Source of the DNA: Polaribacter filamentus
Lineage (GTDB): Bacteria > Bacteroidota > Bacteroidia > Flavobacteriales > Flavobacteriaceae
Assembly: GCF_002943715.1 (NCBI RefSeq)
Contig: NZ_MQUA01000014.1
Location: 1-64,000, forward strand
Direction: 5' to 3'
DNA: 64,000 bases
The notes beneath the pieces were generated by a model. It worked only from the letters and a program-made list of their open reading frames with translations, did no database searches and was not told where the DNA came from. Positions 8,510 to 17,858 of this stretch are shown one piece after another. Each line of letters starts with the position of its first letter. The first letter of the stretch is position 1. A program made the position numbers and the translations under genes.

Positions 8510-8536
8510 TGTTAATCATAACGAAATGAAAACTAC

Positions 8537-9178
8537 TTGCAAGCACTAGAAAAAATAATAACTACTAAGAGTTGGGTTACAGCATTAATAATGCTACTAT
8601 TTATAGGCGTAGTTTTATTAAAAGCATTAGACACCAATAGATTAAAAGGAAGTGTTTTTAGTTTGTTTAATATCAACTTTATAGAAAGCGAGTCTGAAGA
8701 AAATACAAGCTTTTTTGACTCCTTTAAGATCGTAATTTTCATGTTTACGGTAATTGTATTATCCCTATTAGCGTATCGCTTTAAAACGTATAGATTATCA
8801 ATAAATGTATCAAGCTTTTCGTCTTATCTGCCCGTTTTTTTAAGTTTATTATCTTATTTTTTAATTAAAAGAACTTTAGAGTATTTGCTTTTTTACTTAT
8901 TTTTAATCAAAAGAGACGTGCGTTTTTTCATTGTTTCAAAGGTTAATTATTTACATACAATTACATTTTTACTATATTTAGCAATAGTTTTAAGTGAATA
9001 TATAGGTTTAAAACAATGGTATTTATTTTATTTTGCAGCCTTGTTATTTATTGTAAGATTTGTAATTCATATAGTAAGTAACAAAAAGCTGATATTTAAT
9101 AAGTTGTTTTATTTTATTTTGTACATTTGCGCCGTTGAAATAGCCCCGCTATTTATATTGTTTAAAATGATGTTTTAA
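8537..9178 (+). CDS. DUF4271 membrane protein
   Basis: This 213-aa protein has about six hydrophobic segments and matches DUF4271, a Bacteroidota family commonly placed before the uroporphyrinogen-III synthase gene, as here (17 bp gap). The function is unknown. The start is TTG at 8537: the only nearby ATG (8526) is in another frame and stops after seven codons, and an in-frame TAA lies at 8519-8521. Confidence 0.8.
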   Translation: MQALEKIITTKSWVTALIMLLFIGVVLLKALDTNRLKGSVFSLFNINFIESESEENTSFFDSFKIVIFMFTVIVLSLLAYRFKTYRLSINVSSFSSYLPVFLSLLSYFLIKRTLEYLLFYLFLIKRDVRFFIVSKVNYLHTITFLLYLAIVLSEYIGLKQWYLFYFAALLFIVRFVIHIVSNKKLIFNKLFYFILYICAVEIAPLFILFKMMF

Positions 9179-9195
9179 TTATAGAACGAAAGCAT

Positions 9196-9942
9196 ATGAG
9201 AGTGAAAACAATTTTAGTATCACAACCTGCTCCCAAGACAGAAACTTCACCTTATTTTGATTTGTCTGACAAACAAAAAGTAAAAATCGATTTTAGATCT
9301 TTTATTCATGTTGAAGGGATTACGGTTAAAGATATAAGGTTACATAAAATTGATTTTAAAAACTTTACTGCAATTATTTTAACAAGCAGAAATGCTGTAG
9401 ATCACTTTTTTAGAGTTGCAGAAGAAATGCGCTTTAAAGTGCCAGATTCTATGAAATATTTTTGTCAATCTGAGGCCGTAGCTTATTATTTACAAAAATA
9501 TGTTGTGTATAGAAAACGTAAGATTTATGTTGGCACAAGGACGTTTACAGATTTAACCAAGTTAATAAAGAAACACAAAACAGAGAAGTTTTTATTACCT
9601 TCTTCGGATAAGTTAAAACCTTTAATACCTGCTGAATTAGATGAACTAGGCATTAATTGGACACGTGTAGATTTATATAAAACGGTAGTTAGTGACTTGT
9701 CTGATTTAGAAGATGTTTTTTATGATGTTTTAGTGTTTTTTAGTCCTTCAGGAATAGAATCTTTATTTCATAATTTCCCAAACTTCAAACAAAATAATAC
9801 AAGAATAGCAGCTTTTGGTAATTCTACCATAAAAGCAGTTACAGAAGCTGGTTTAAAGTGCGATATTGAAGCACCAACTCCGGATACACCTTCTATGACA
9901 ATGGCTTTAGATAAATATATTAAAGAAATAAATAAAAAATAA
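9196..9942 (+). CDS. hemD: Uroporphyrinogen-III synthase
   Basis: The 248-aa protein closes the linear tetrapyrrole hydroxymethylbilane to uroporphyrinogen III in heme synthesis. It shows the weakly conserved two-lobed HemD pattern: ILVSQPAP at the N-terminus, AIILTSRNAVDHFF in lobe one, VLVFFSPSGIESLF and AAFGNSTIKAVTEAG in lobe two, then APTPDTPSM near the end. The pairing with DUF4271 supports the assignment. A terminator follows at about 10001. Confidence 0.88.
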   Translation: MRVKTILVSQPAPKTETSPYFDLSDKQKVKIDFRSFIHVEGITVKDIRLHKIDFKNFTAIILTSRNAVDHFFRVAEEMRFKVPDSMKYFCQSEAVAYYLQKYVVYRKRKIYVGTRTFTDLTKLIKKHKTEKFLLPSSDKLKPLIPAELDELGINWTRVDLYKTVVSDLSDLEDVFYDVLVFFSPSGIESLFHNFPNFKQNNTRIAAFGNSTIKAVTEAGLKCDIEAPTPDTPSMTMALDKYIKEINKK

Positions 9943-9960
9943 TTTATTCTTAATTTTTAC

Positions 9961-9979
9961 ACTAAGCTTGTCGAAGTGT
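9961..9979. repeat. Short dispersed intergenic repeat, copy 2
   Basis: ACTAAGCTTGTCGAAGT resembles the noncoding word at 4256-4275. It sits between hemD and its terminator. Confidence 0.35.
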
Positions 9980-10000
9980 TTTTTCAGGGCAATATAAAAC

Positions 10001-10034
10001 AAAAAAAATCGAACAGAAATGTTCGATTTTTTTT
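10001..10034. terminator. Bidirectional terminator
   Basis: An inverted repeat with AATCGAAC pairing GTTCGATT around the loop AGAAAT (10015-10020), with an A-run before and a T-run after. It serves hemD (+) and the converging hydrolase gene (-). Confidence 0.85.
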
Positions 10035-10049
10035 GTTTTAACAATCTAT

Positions 10050-10889
10050 TTACTTCAAAAATTCAACACAAAATTTTACGGTAATTTCTAATTCTTTTGA
10101 TCCCATTTTTTCTTTCCACGGATGAGAAGTATTAAAAACATGATTTGCATTTTCAATAATTTGATATTCACTTTTTGGATTCCATTTATGTAAATTTTCT
10201 GCTTCCTCGATCAAAACAGAAGTATCAGCATCTCCATGAATAATTAACTGCGAGATTTTTAAATTCTCAGTTGCTTTTTTCACATTAAAACGTTCTTTAT
10301 TTTTGATAAAATCTTCATAAAACTGATAAAAATGAGGCATTTGCTGTTTTGTCCTTCCGTTTAAAACATATTTTACGCCGTCTTTTTTCCATTGCTCTAA
10401 ATCGCCAATTGTAGCTGTTCTTTTTTCAAAATCACAAACTCCCGCCAACGTAATTACTTTTTTAATTCTGTTATCTTCATTTGCTTTTAATAACACGATT
10501 CCTCCACCTCTACTATGCCCAATCAAAGAAATAGCTTCTAAATTAATTTCATTTTTAAAATCCGAATTACCAGAAATCCAATCGATTACGGTTTCTAAAT
10601 CATCCAATTCTTTTGTATAATTATTAGTACCAAAAGCTTCTAGATCCGGAAAATCTATTGGGTTATCAACAGTTCCTCCATTATGCGAAAAATTAAATTT
10701 GATGAAGAAAAACCCTGCATTTGCAAAAGTTTCCGCCAAGATATTCCAAGCTCCCCAATCTTTAAATCCTTTGTACCCGTGACAAAAAATAATTATTTTT
10801 TTTGGTTTCTTTGTTTCTTTATAAAAAACATCTGTAACGATAGGTTTGTTGTGTTTTCCTTTAACTTCTATGTTGTTTATATTTTTCAT
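10050..10889 (-). CDS. Alpha/beta hydrolase
   Basis: The 279-aa cytoplasmic protein has the alpha/beta hydrolase fold. The oxyanion-hole segment FCHGYKG is near residues 35-41, the nucleophile elbow is GHSRGGG with Ser126, LIIHGDADTSV is the acid-bearing strand, and NANHVFN carries the catalytic His. It resembles acyl-peptide hydrolase or esterase-like members; the substrate is unknown. It starts 7 bp after the LysE-type gene stop and is probably cotranscribed with it. Confidence 0.87.
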   Translation of the reverse strand: MKNINNIEVKGKHNKPIVTDVFYKETKKPKKIIIFCHGYKGFKDWGAWNILAETFANAGFFFIKFNFSHNGGTVDNPIDFPDLEAFGTNNYTKELDDLETVIDWISGNSDFKNEINLEAISLIGHSRGGGIVLLKANEDNRIKKVITLAGVCDFEKRTATIGDLEQWKKDGVKYVLNGRTKQQMPHFYQFYEDFIKNKERFNVKKATENLKISQLIIHGDADTSVLIEEAENLHKWNPKSEYQIIENANHVFNTSHPWKEKMGSKELEITVKFCVEFLK

Positions 10890-10896
10890 CTCTTCT

Positions 10897-11517
10897 TTAA
10901 AAAAATAGATTAATTACTGCTAAAACAGCTACGAATGCGGTTAAAATAGCTAAAATTATATTGATGTCTTTTGTTAGTTTCCCAGTCTTTTTCTGAATAA
11001 AATTAGCGGATTTCCCATATAAAAAAAGGATATAAAATGTACCAATTGCAGCTCCTAAAATAAAAAATAAAACGGAAATAACATCAAAACTAAACCTATT
11101 AAAAGCATCTAAAGTTGCCACTATTCCGCAAAAAAAAGGAATCGAAAACATATTTAAAACAGATAACGTAATTCCTGCTAAAAAAGCATTTTCCTTTTTT
11201 ACAGCACCTGTTTCAATCTTAATTTTCCTTTTTTTTGATTCTCTGTAAAAATAGTAAGATAAAAAAACAAAAATTACAATCGCTATTTTTTCTAAGGTTT
11301 CTATAATTAATGGATTTTCTACAATCCCTTTCGTTAAAAAAACAGAAATATAAGCTTGTGGAAGTGCAACTACCGAAACACCAATTGCATATTCATTTAA
11401 TTCTTTTTTACCGTTTTCTAAACTAATTTTTAGCGCTGTCATGTTTAGCATACTTGGAGTTATCGAGCCCAGAAAAGAAAAAATAAATCCGAAGAAAAAA
11501 TGTGAAACTAAAATCAT
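10897..11517 (-). CDS. LysE-family transporter
   Basis: The 206-aa protein has about six membrane segments and the LysE/RhtB-type start FLGSITPSMLNMTALKISLENGKK, where the family has its conserved G-x-x-x-P-G/S-P region. It is probably an amino-acid or small-metabolite exporter in the inner membrane. The central loop ESKKRKIKIETGAVKK is strongly basic. It is the first gene of a two-gene unit with the downstream hydrolase; the exported substrate is not predictable. Confidence 0.75.
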   Translation of the reverse strand: MILVSHFFFGFIFSFLGSITPSMLNMTALKISLENGKKELNEYAIGVSVVALPQAYISVFLTKGIVENPLIIETLEKIAIVIFVFLSYYFYRESKKRKIKIETGAVKKENAFLAGITLSVLNMFSIPFFCGIVATLDAFNRFSFDVISVLFFILGAAIGTFYILFLYGKSANFIQKKTGKLTKDINIILAILTAFVAVLAVINLFF

Positions 11518-11576
11518 TACTTAAAAATTGATAGGTATTATAATTTTTTTTAAAACTACGGTATATATACTTACAA

Positions 11577-11610
11577 AAAAACGCATCAAATAAATTGATG
11601 CGTTTTTTAT
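11577..11610. terminator. Terminator after the first glutamate dehydrogenase gene
   Basis: ACGCATCAA (11581-11589) pairs with TTGATGCGT (11595-11603), with A-rich and T-rich flanks. The placement fits termination of leftward transcription from the gene ending at 11633. Confidence 0.8.
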
Positions 11611-11632
11611 ATTTAAATTTACTACTAAATCT

Positions 11633-12976
11633 TTATACAACTCCTTGGGCTAACATTGCGTCTGCAACCTTTACAAAACCTGCAATATTTGCACCTTTGA
11701 TATAATCTATTGTTCCGTCTTCATTTTCACCATATTCTACACAAGAATCATGAATATCTTCCATAATATCTTTTAATTTATCATCTACTTCTTTACGAGA
11801 CCAACTTAATCTTAAAGAATTCTGACTCATTTCTAAACCAGAAGTTGCAACTCCCCCTGCATTTGAGGCTTTTCCTGGAGCAAATAATATTTTTGCATTT
11901 TGAAACTCATGAATTGCTTCCGGTGTAGAAGGCATATTTGCTCCTTCAGAAACACACATACAACCGTTTTTAATTAATTGTTTTGCTTCGTCTCCATTCA
12001 ACTCATTTTGAGTTGCACATGGTAACGCAATATCACATTTCACAGACCAAGGTCTTCCTCCTGCTACAAATTTTGCATTTGGATATTTTTCTGTGTATTC
12101 GCTAATTCTTCCTCTTTTTTCATTTTTGATGTACATTATATGCTTCAACTTTTCTGTGTTGATTCCTTCTTCATCTAAAATGTAGCCTCCAGAGTCTGAT
12201 AAAGTTAAAACAGTAGCACCTAATTCTATCGCTTTTTCTGCAGCATATTGTGCAACGTTTCCAGAACCAGAAATCACTACTTTTTTACCTGCAAAAGAAT
12301 CTTCTTTACGCAATAACATATTTTGTGCAAAATACACCGTACCATACCCTGTTGCTTCTGGTCTAATTAAAGAACCACCCCAAGACGCACCTTTACCAGT
12401 TAAAACTCCTGTAAATGAGTTGTTTAATTTTTTATACATACCAAACATAAATCCAATTTCTCTTGAACCAACACCAATATCCCCGGCAGGAACATCTGTA
12501 TTATGACCAATATGTCTATACAATTCTGACATAAATGAATGACAAAAACGCATAATTTCATTTTCTGATTTTCCTTTTGGATCAAAATCAGAACCACCTT
12601 TTCCACCACCCATTGGCAAAGTAGTTAACGAGTTTTTAAACACTTGTTCAAATGCTAAAAACTTTAAAATACTTGCATTTACTGTTGGATGAAAACGCAA
12701 ACCACCTTTATAAGGGCCAATTGCCGAATTCATTTGTATTCTATATCCTCTATTTACTTGTATTTCTCCATTATCATCTACCCAAGAAACTCTAAAAGAA
12801 ATTAATCTTTCTGGCTCTACCATTCTAAGTAAAATATTTTTACCGTTATAAATATCGTGATTTGCGATATAAGGAATTACAGTTTCTGCAACTTCTTGAA
12901 CGGCTTGTAAAAATTCTGGCTCATGGTTATTTCTAGTTTTCACCATTTCCATAAACTCTTTAATCTTTAATTCCAT
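11633..12976 (-). CDS. gdhA: Glutamate dehydrogenase, NADP-type, copy 1
   Basis: The 447-aa enzyme interconverts glutamate and 2-oxoglutarate plus ammonium, joining carbon and nitrogen metabolism. Substrate-binding K90 (in GPYKGG), catalytic K126 (in PMGGGKGGSDF) and catalytic D166 (in DVPAGDIG) are present, as is the Rossmann motif SGSGNVA at about 236-242. The length is that of the hexameric NADP-dependent class. A second full copy lies about 200 bp upstream on the same strand; the two are clearly paralogous but far from identical. This copy has its own promoter-like sequence and terminator, so it can be expressed on its own. Confidence 0.95.
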   Translation of the reverse strand: MELKIKEFMEMVKTRNNHEPEFLQAVQEVAETVIPYIANHDIYNGKNILLRMVEPERLISFRVSWVDDNGEIQVNRGYRIQMNSAIGPYKGGLRFHPTVNASILKFLAFEQVFKNSLTTLPMGGGKGGSDFDPKGKSENEIMRFCHSFMSELYRHIGHNTDVPAGDIGVGSREIGFMFGMYKKLNNSFTGVLTGKGASWGGSLIRPEATGYGTVYFAQNMLLRKEDSFAGKKVVISGSGNVAQYAAEKAIELGATVLTLSDSGGYILDEEGINTEKLKHIMYIKNEKRGRISEYTEKYPNAKFVAGGRPWSVKCDIALPCATQNELNGDEAKQLIKNGCMCVSEGANMPSTPEAIHEFQNAKILFAPGKASNAGGVATSGLEMSQNSLRLSWSRKEVDDKLKDIMEDIHDSCVEYGENEDGTIDYIKGANIAGFVKVADAMLAQGVV

Positions 12977-13008
12977 AATGTTTGATTTGATTTTCTACGA
13001 TTTGTATA

Positions 13009-13042
13009 CAAATTTAACGATGTAAATGTAAGAATTTTTCAA
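13009..13042 (-). promoter_or_regulatory. Promoter of glutamate dehydrogenase copy 1
   Basis: On the minus strand, TTG (13042-13040) is followed after 23 bp by TAAATTTG (13016-13009). This fits the Bacteroidota pattern TTG-N(17-23)-TAnnTTTG. The start codon lies about 33 bp beyond the -7 box. Confidence 0.5.
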
Positions 13043-13175
13043 TATCAGTAAATTAAAATACCCAAAATTACTCCTACAATTCCAACAAAATTTGGATAAT
13101 ACTACTTGATATTTCTTTGAAAATAAAAAAAATGCATCAAAAAAATGATTCATTTTAGTCTTTAAAATATATTTT

Positions 13176-14513
13176 TTACACAACTCCTAAATCTAACATA
13201 GAATCTGCTACTTTAATAAAACCAGCTATGTTTGCTCCTTTTACATAATTTATATAACCATCTTCTTGTGTTCCGTATTTTAAACAAGCGGTATGAATAG
13301 AATGCATTATTTGATGTAATTTATCGTCTACCTCTTCTTTAGTCCAATTTAGCTTCATCGCATTTTGAGACATTTCTAAACCAGAAACTCCTACTCCACC
13401 GGCATTTACCGCTTTACCTGGTCCATATAAAATTTTGGCATTATGAAATACATGAACAGCTTCTGGGGTACAACCCATATTAGAAACTTCTGCTATATAT
13501 TGTACGCCATTTGCAACCAGTTTTATTGCATCTTCCTCGTTTAATTCATTTTGAGTTGCACAAGGCATTGCAATATCACATTTTACACTCCAAGGTTTTT
13601 CATTAGCATAAAATTTGGCTTCTGGAAATTCATCTGCATACGGAGAAACAATGTCATTATTAGATGCTCTTAACTGCAATAAATAACTTATTTTATCATG
13701 ATCGAAACCTTTTTCATCATAAATATATCCATCAGGACCAGAAATTGTAACTACTTTTCCGCCTAATTCGGTGATTTTTAAAGCAACACCCCAGGTTACA
13801 TTTCCAAAACCGGAAAGTGAAATTATTTTACCATTAAAATCATCATTTTTAGTTTCTAGCATTTCCTTTGTAAAGTAAACACCACCAAAACCTGTTGCTT
13901 CTGGTCTAATTAAGCTTCCTCCCCAATTTAAACCTTTTCCTGTAAAAACGCCTGTATGTTCTTGCTGTAGTTTTTTATACATTCCGTACATAAACCCAAT
14001 TTCTCTACCACCGGTGCCAATATCCCCAGCTGGCACATCTGTACTTGGTCCAATCATTCTCCACAATTCTAACATAAATGCTTGGCAAAAACGCATAATT
14101 TCGGTGTCCGATTTTCCTTTTGGATTAAAATCTGAACCTCCTTTTCCACCTCCCATTGGCAGTGTTGTTAAGGCGTTTTTAAATATTTGCTCAAATCCTA
14201 GAAACTTTAAGATACTTAAATTTACACTCGGGTGTAAACGGATTCCTCCTTTGTAAGGTCCTAACGCATTATTATATTGTACTCTATGCCCTAAATTTAC
14301 TTGAACATGGCCTGCATCATCAATCCAAGAAATTCTAAATGTTAAAATTCGATCTGGCTCCACCAAACGTTCAATAATTTTAGCCGCTTCATATTGTGGG
14401 TTTTCATTATATATAGTCTCAATAGACACTAAAACTTCGGTAACAGCCTGTAAATATTCTTTTTCACCAGGGTGTTTCGTTTCCAAATTTGTTAAAATTT
14501 CTTTTACATTCAT
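13176..14513 (-). CDS. gdhA: Glutamate dehydrogenase, NADP-type, copy 2
   Basis: The 445-aa paralogue of the neighbouring enzyme retains GPYKGG, PMGGGKGGSDF and DVPAGDIG. The nucleotide-binding turn is LSGFGNVTWG rather than the SGSGNVAQ of copy 1. The region after the Rossmann motif and the C-terminal third also differ. Coenzyme preference or regulation may therefore differ, which cannot be read from sequence by eye. It lies between copy 1 and the large PEP-synthase-like gene, all on the minus strand, but gaps of about 180-200 bp suggest separate promoters. A minus-strand TATTTTTG box sits at 14563-14556 without a clear -33. Confidence 0.94.
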   Translation of the reverse strand: MNVKEILTNLETKHPGEKEYLQAVTEVLVSIETIYNENPQYEAAKIIERLVEPDRILTFRISWIDDAGHVQVNLGHRVQYNNALGPYKGGIRLHPSVNLSILKFLGFEQIFKNALTTLPMGGGKGGSDFNPKGKSDTEIMRFCQAFMLELWRMIGPSTDVPAGDIGTGGREIGFMYGMYKKLQQEHTGVFTGKGLNWGGSLIRPEATGFGGVYFTKEMLETKNDDFNGKIISLSGFGNVTWGVALKITELGGKVVTISGPDGYIYDEKGFDHDKISYLLQLRASNNDIVSPYADEFPEAKFYANEKPWSVKCDIAMPCATQNELNEEDAIKLVANGVQYIAEVSNMGCTPEAVHVFHNAKILYGPGKAVNAGGVGVSGLEMSQNAMKLNWTKEEVDDKLHQIMHSIHTACLKYGTQEDGYINYVKGANIAGFIKVADSMLDLGVV

Positions 14514-14691
14514 ATTGATATACTTAATAACTTTTTATAGAATAATTTTATACATCAAAAATACATTTTAAAATTGATTTTAAAATGGAATATTTATCGA
14601 GTTTTTTAATATTTAACAATAATTTATCCGTTTTTTATGAATCTTAATGTTTATTCATTTATTTGAAGACTTTTTTTATTATATATACATT

Positions 14692-17600
14692 TTACATAAA
14701 TCCTTCCGGAGGTAATTCTTCAAATGATTCTTCTATATTTGAAGCACTGTTTTCCAATGAAATACCTTCTTTAAAAATAGCTGCTTTATTATTTTCACCA
14801 TCAATAATAGCTGTAAGTGCATTTTTAAAGGAAATATGCCTTAAATAAGAATCTTCAAAAACAGCCTCGTGTTTATTTAAGTAATCTACATCAAAAAAAC
14901 CATCATCTATAAACGGATTTATCGTTAAATACCCCACTTTAAATGATGTTAAATTTTGAAAAAAATGGGTTCCTTGACTTGGATCTATTCTAAAGTTATT
15001 TAAACCAGATTCTACTATTATTTTTGCTGCTGAAATTTGAGACCAAAGCACAGGAATTCCTAACCAAGAATCACTTGAGCCCCAGCGCCCCGGGCCAACC
15101 AAAATATAAGGTTTATCTAATGCAACAAATTTTCTATTAATTTCTTCAACTGCATTTGCAATATCTCTTGTATTGGCTGAATTAAAAGTTTCTGGTTTTA
15201 CATAAACTACATCGAAAATGTTTTCATATTTTCCATTTCCTAAAGCAGATTCAGAATAAATTATGGTCTCAGAAATATCTAAATTTTCAGGTAATTTACT
15301 AACCGTTTCCATACTTTGTATGATTGGTCTTATTTGTAAAAAGCTAAATTCTTTTGGTTTCCCTGGCGGAACATCTAGCTTTACGGCAAACTCTATCTCT
15401 ATTGGATTTCTCATTTCTCGTTGCCCAACACGTAAGAGTTCTTGTAAAATTTCTGGCAACGGAAACGTATTGTATTTTAAAATATTATCAAACGTGATTA
15501 CACGAATACCATCATGCATTACGCCCGGTTTAATTGTATTATTTTGTAAATCGTATGTCGATGCTACAAACTTTAAGGAACCATGGTTTTCTGCTTCTCT
15601 GATTGTTACTTTCTTTTTATTGATTGCTTCACTAGTTGAAATTTTATAACTATCAGGATCAAGATCTAAACCATAAAAATACTGTTGCGTATCTCTTTGC
15701 GTAGAGCCTGGAGAAGATAATTGCAACACTTTTTTTGGATAATAGGGTGAAAAGCGTAATGTTTGTCCGCCCCCAACAATTATTTCACCTAAACCAAGAG
15801 CAATATTAGCAATTCCTTCACTTGCCTTTTCTTCTCCAATAGGATAAAAATTAATAGAACGTGCTACTCCAGAAATATTTGGATAATATACATCTTGATA
15901 TTGTTTACCTGTAACTTCTTGTAAAATTACAGCCATTTTATCTTCTTCTATAGTATGTGATATCGCTTTTAAATAGGATTTACTGTTTTCAAAGAAGGCA
16001 GATGCAATAACCGATTTAATGGCATTAGAAACCATTTCAACTTTTTTGTTTATGTCAGAATTTGGTATCATATACGTTGCAAAAACCCCCGCAAAAGGCT
16101 GATAATTTGAGTCTTCTAACATACTAGAGGAACGCACAGCAATGGGACATTTGGTTGTTTCTAAGAATGCCTTAATATCTTCTAGCGCCCATTCTGGTAA
16201 ATCCTTTGAAATAAATTTATTTAATATTTTATCGTCATCTGTGCATTCTGCAGCAAATTTAATTAATTTGTGGGTCTCTATAAACTGATCAAAAACATCG
16301 GTACTTATTACTACCGTTCTTGGTATTGTTATACTTACGTTTTCAAATTTATTATATAAACTATTACGTTTTAAAAAGGAATCTATAAAAGCCAAACCTC
16401 TTGCTTTTCCGCCTAAAGCACCTTCACCAATTCTTGCATAGCCAACAAACTCATCGTATTTATATTTGTTAAATTTTACAATTACACCTCTAGATCTGTA
16501 TACTCGGTATGCTTTAATAGAGTTAATTAAAAAGTCTCTTATTTGATCATTGTTTTCAAATTCATCATATTCTATAACGCTAAGTAAATCTGCTAAAGAA
16601 AAAAGGGCTCTTGATTTTAACCATTTAGAAAACTCGCTTCTTGTTGCGTGATACATCAAACAATCTTCAGAAACATTTTTTATCGCTCTTTGAAATTCAC
16701 CTAAATCTTTGGCTGTTGCTAAAACTTTCATTTGCGTAGGATCCCAAAACTCGAAGTCTCCAAAAGCAAAATATTTCATGATATAATTTTTTATATCAAC
16801 ACCTAAAGTTTCTGAGTGTTTGTATAAAAATTTACCTTTAAGTTCTAACGCTCGTTTTTCGTTACTTGCATTCGATGATTGAATTAAAAAAGGAAAATAC
16901 CGTTTATAATTTCTTACATAATCTAAAAATAAGAATCCTGCTTCTTTATTTCTCACGCCATCTTTATAATAATTAACATCGGATATTACCCCTAATAAAT
17001 TATCTTTATAAGTATCAAATAAACCAATACCCTCTTCATAAGTTGTAGCTAGTAAAATTTTTGGTCTTCCTCGCATTAACATCATTTTTCTGTGCTCATT
17101 TAAGCCTTCAGACATTAATCCTTGTGTTTGTTTAAGGATCACTTTATAAATAAGTGGAATATATCTAGAGTAAAATTTTAGCGAATCTTCTACTAATAAT
17201 ATGGCTTTAACACCCACAACATTAATATCAACTTCGGCATTCATTCTATCTTCTGTTAATTTTATGATGGCCAAAAATATGTCTGCATTTCCATTCCAGT
17301 GAAAAACAAAATCTATACTATCGGTATTTTCTTTTTGTAGCTTACTTCTTAATAGCGAAGAATGATAACTTAAAGCAGCAATTGGTACATCAGGAAAGGC
17401 TTCTTTAATTTTTTTTGATGATTCAAAAGCATTATGATTACCAATATCTAACCAAGTAATAACAATGTCAATTTGATGAGATTCCATCATTATAATAGCT
17501 CTTTTTGCAGAATTTGCATGAATAAAATTTGGTGGATGCCTTAAATTTAAAGAGGTGTATTCATTAAAGATTCGTTCCTCAATTCTACCATCTTCTTCAA

Positions 17601-17724
17601 GCATGTAAAAATCGTAATTAGAACAAACTATTAATACCTTATTAATTCTATTTTGCATTAATTTATCAAAAGTAACCTCCTTAAATGCGTATGTTTTTAA
17701 GTTTGATAAGATATTTTCTTTCAT
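14692..17724 (-). CDS. PEP/pyruvate-binding (PPDK_N) protein with receiver-like N-terminus
   Basis: In this 1010-aa protein, residues 30-160 look like a degenerate receiver domain (ITWLDIG, then a VPIAALSYH strand). Residues 173-290 form a second receiver-like unit (ILLVEDSLKFY, acceptor-like Asp in SDVNYYKDG). From about 430 comes the ATP-grasp domain of the PEP synthase/pyruvate phosphate dikinase family: GGKARGLAFID, PRTVVISTDVF, VRSSSMLEDSNYQPFAGVF, and LQIRPI. No phosphohistidine swivel or C-terminal PEP-binding barrel is apparent; the chain ends after ILVGPGRWGSSDSW. It may be an ATP-dependent phosphotransfer or regulatory protein rather than a complete PEP synthase. The start lies 134 bp from divergent pheS. 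Confidence 0.82.
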   Translation of the reverse strand: MKENILSNLKTYAFKEVTFDKLMQNRINKVLIVCSNYDFYMLEEDGRIEERIFNEYTSLNLRHPPNFIHANSAKRAIIMMESHQIDIVITWLDIGNHNAFESSKKIKEAFPDVPIAALSYHSSLLRSKLQKENTDSIDFVFHWNGNADIFLAIIKLTEDRMNAEVDINVVGVKAILLVEDSLKFYSRYIPLIYKVILKQTQGLMSEGLNEHRKMMLMRGRPKILLATTYEEGIGLFDTYKDNLLGVISDVNYYKDGVRNKEAGFLFLDYVRNYKRYFPFLIQSSNASNEKRALELKGKFLYKHSETLGVDIKNYIMKYFAFGDFEFWDPTQMKVLATAKDLGEFQRAIKNVSEDCLMYHATRSEFSKWLKSRALFSLADLLSVIEYDEFENNDQIRDFLINSIKAYRVYRSRGVIVKFNKYKYDEFVGYARIGEGALGGKARGLAFIDSFLKRNSLYNKFENVSITIPRTVVISTDVFDQFIETHKLIKFAAECTDDDKILNKFISKDLPEWALEDIKAFLETTKCPIAVRSSSMLEDSNYQPFAGVFATYMIPNSDINKKVEMVSNAIKSVIASAFFENSKSYLKAISHTIEEDKMAVILQEVTGKQYQDVYYPNISGVARSINFYPIGEEKASEGIANIALGLGEIIVGGGQTLRFSPYYPKKVLQLSSPGSTQRDTQQYFYGLDLDPDSYKISTSEAINKKKVTIREAENHGSLKFVASTYDLQNNTIKPGVMHDGIRVITFDNILKYNTFPLPEILQELLRVGQREMRNPIEIEFAVKLDVPPGKPKEFSFLQIRPIIQSMETVSKLPENLDISETIIYSESALGNGKYENIFDVVYVKPETFNSANTRDIANAVEEINRKFVALDKPYILVGPGRWGSSDSWLGIPVLWSQISAAKIIVESGLNNFRIDPSQGTHFFQNLTSFKVGYLTINPFIDDGFFDVDYLNKHEAVFEDSYLRHISFKNALTAIIDGENNKAAIFKEGISLENSASNIEESFEELPPEGFM

Positions 17725-17858
17725 TTTAATTCCATTTTTATGACGTACAATATATTCAATTTCTAGTTTAGAACTTTAATAAAATTTAAGTATTCAACTC
17801 AAAAATTAGATTCAACAAAAATAAAAAGGTGTAAATTCGCCGTTTAATTTATTATGTA

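Noticed and set aside
12424-12609. Small frames antisense to or out of frame with the glutamate dehydrogenase, tyrS, RND pump and other genes
   Set aside because: They are shadows of long conserved genes and show no independent protein-like features.
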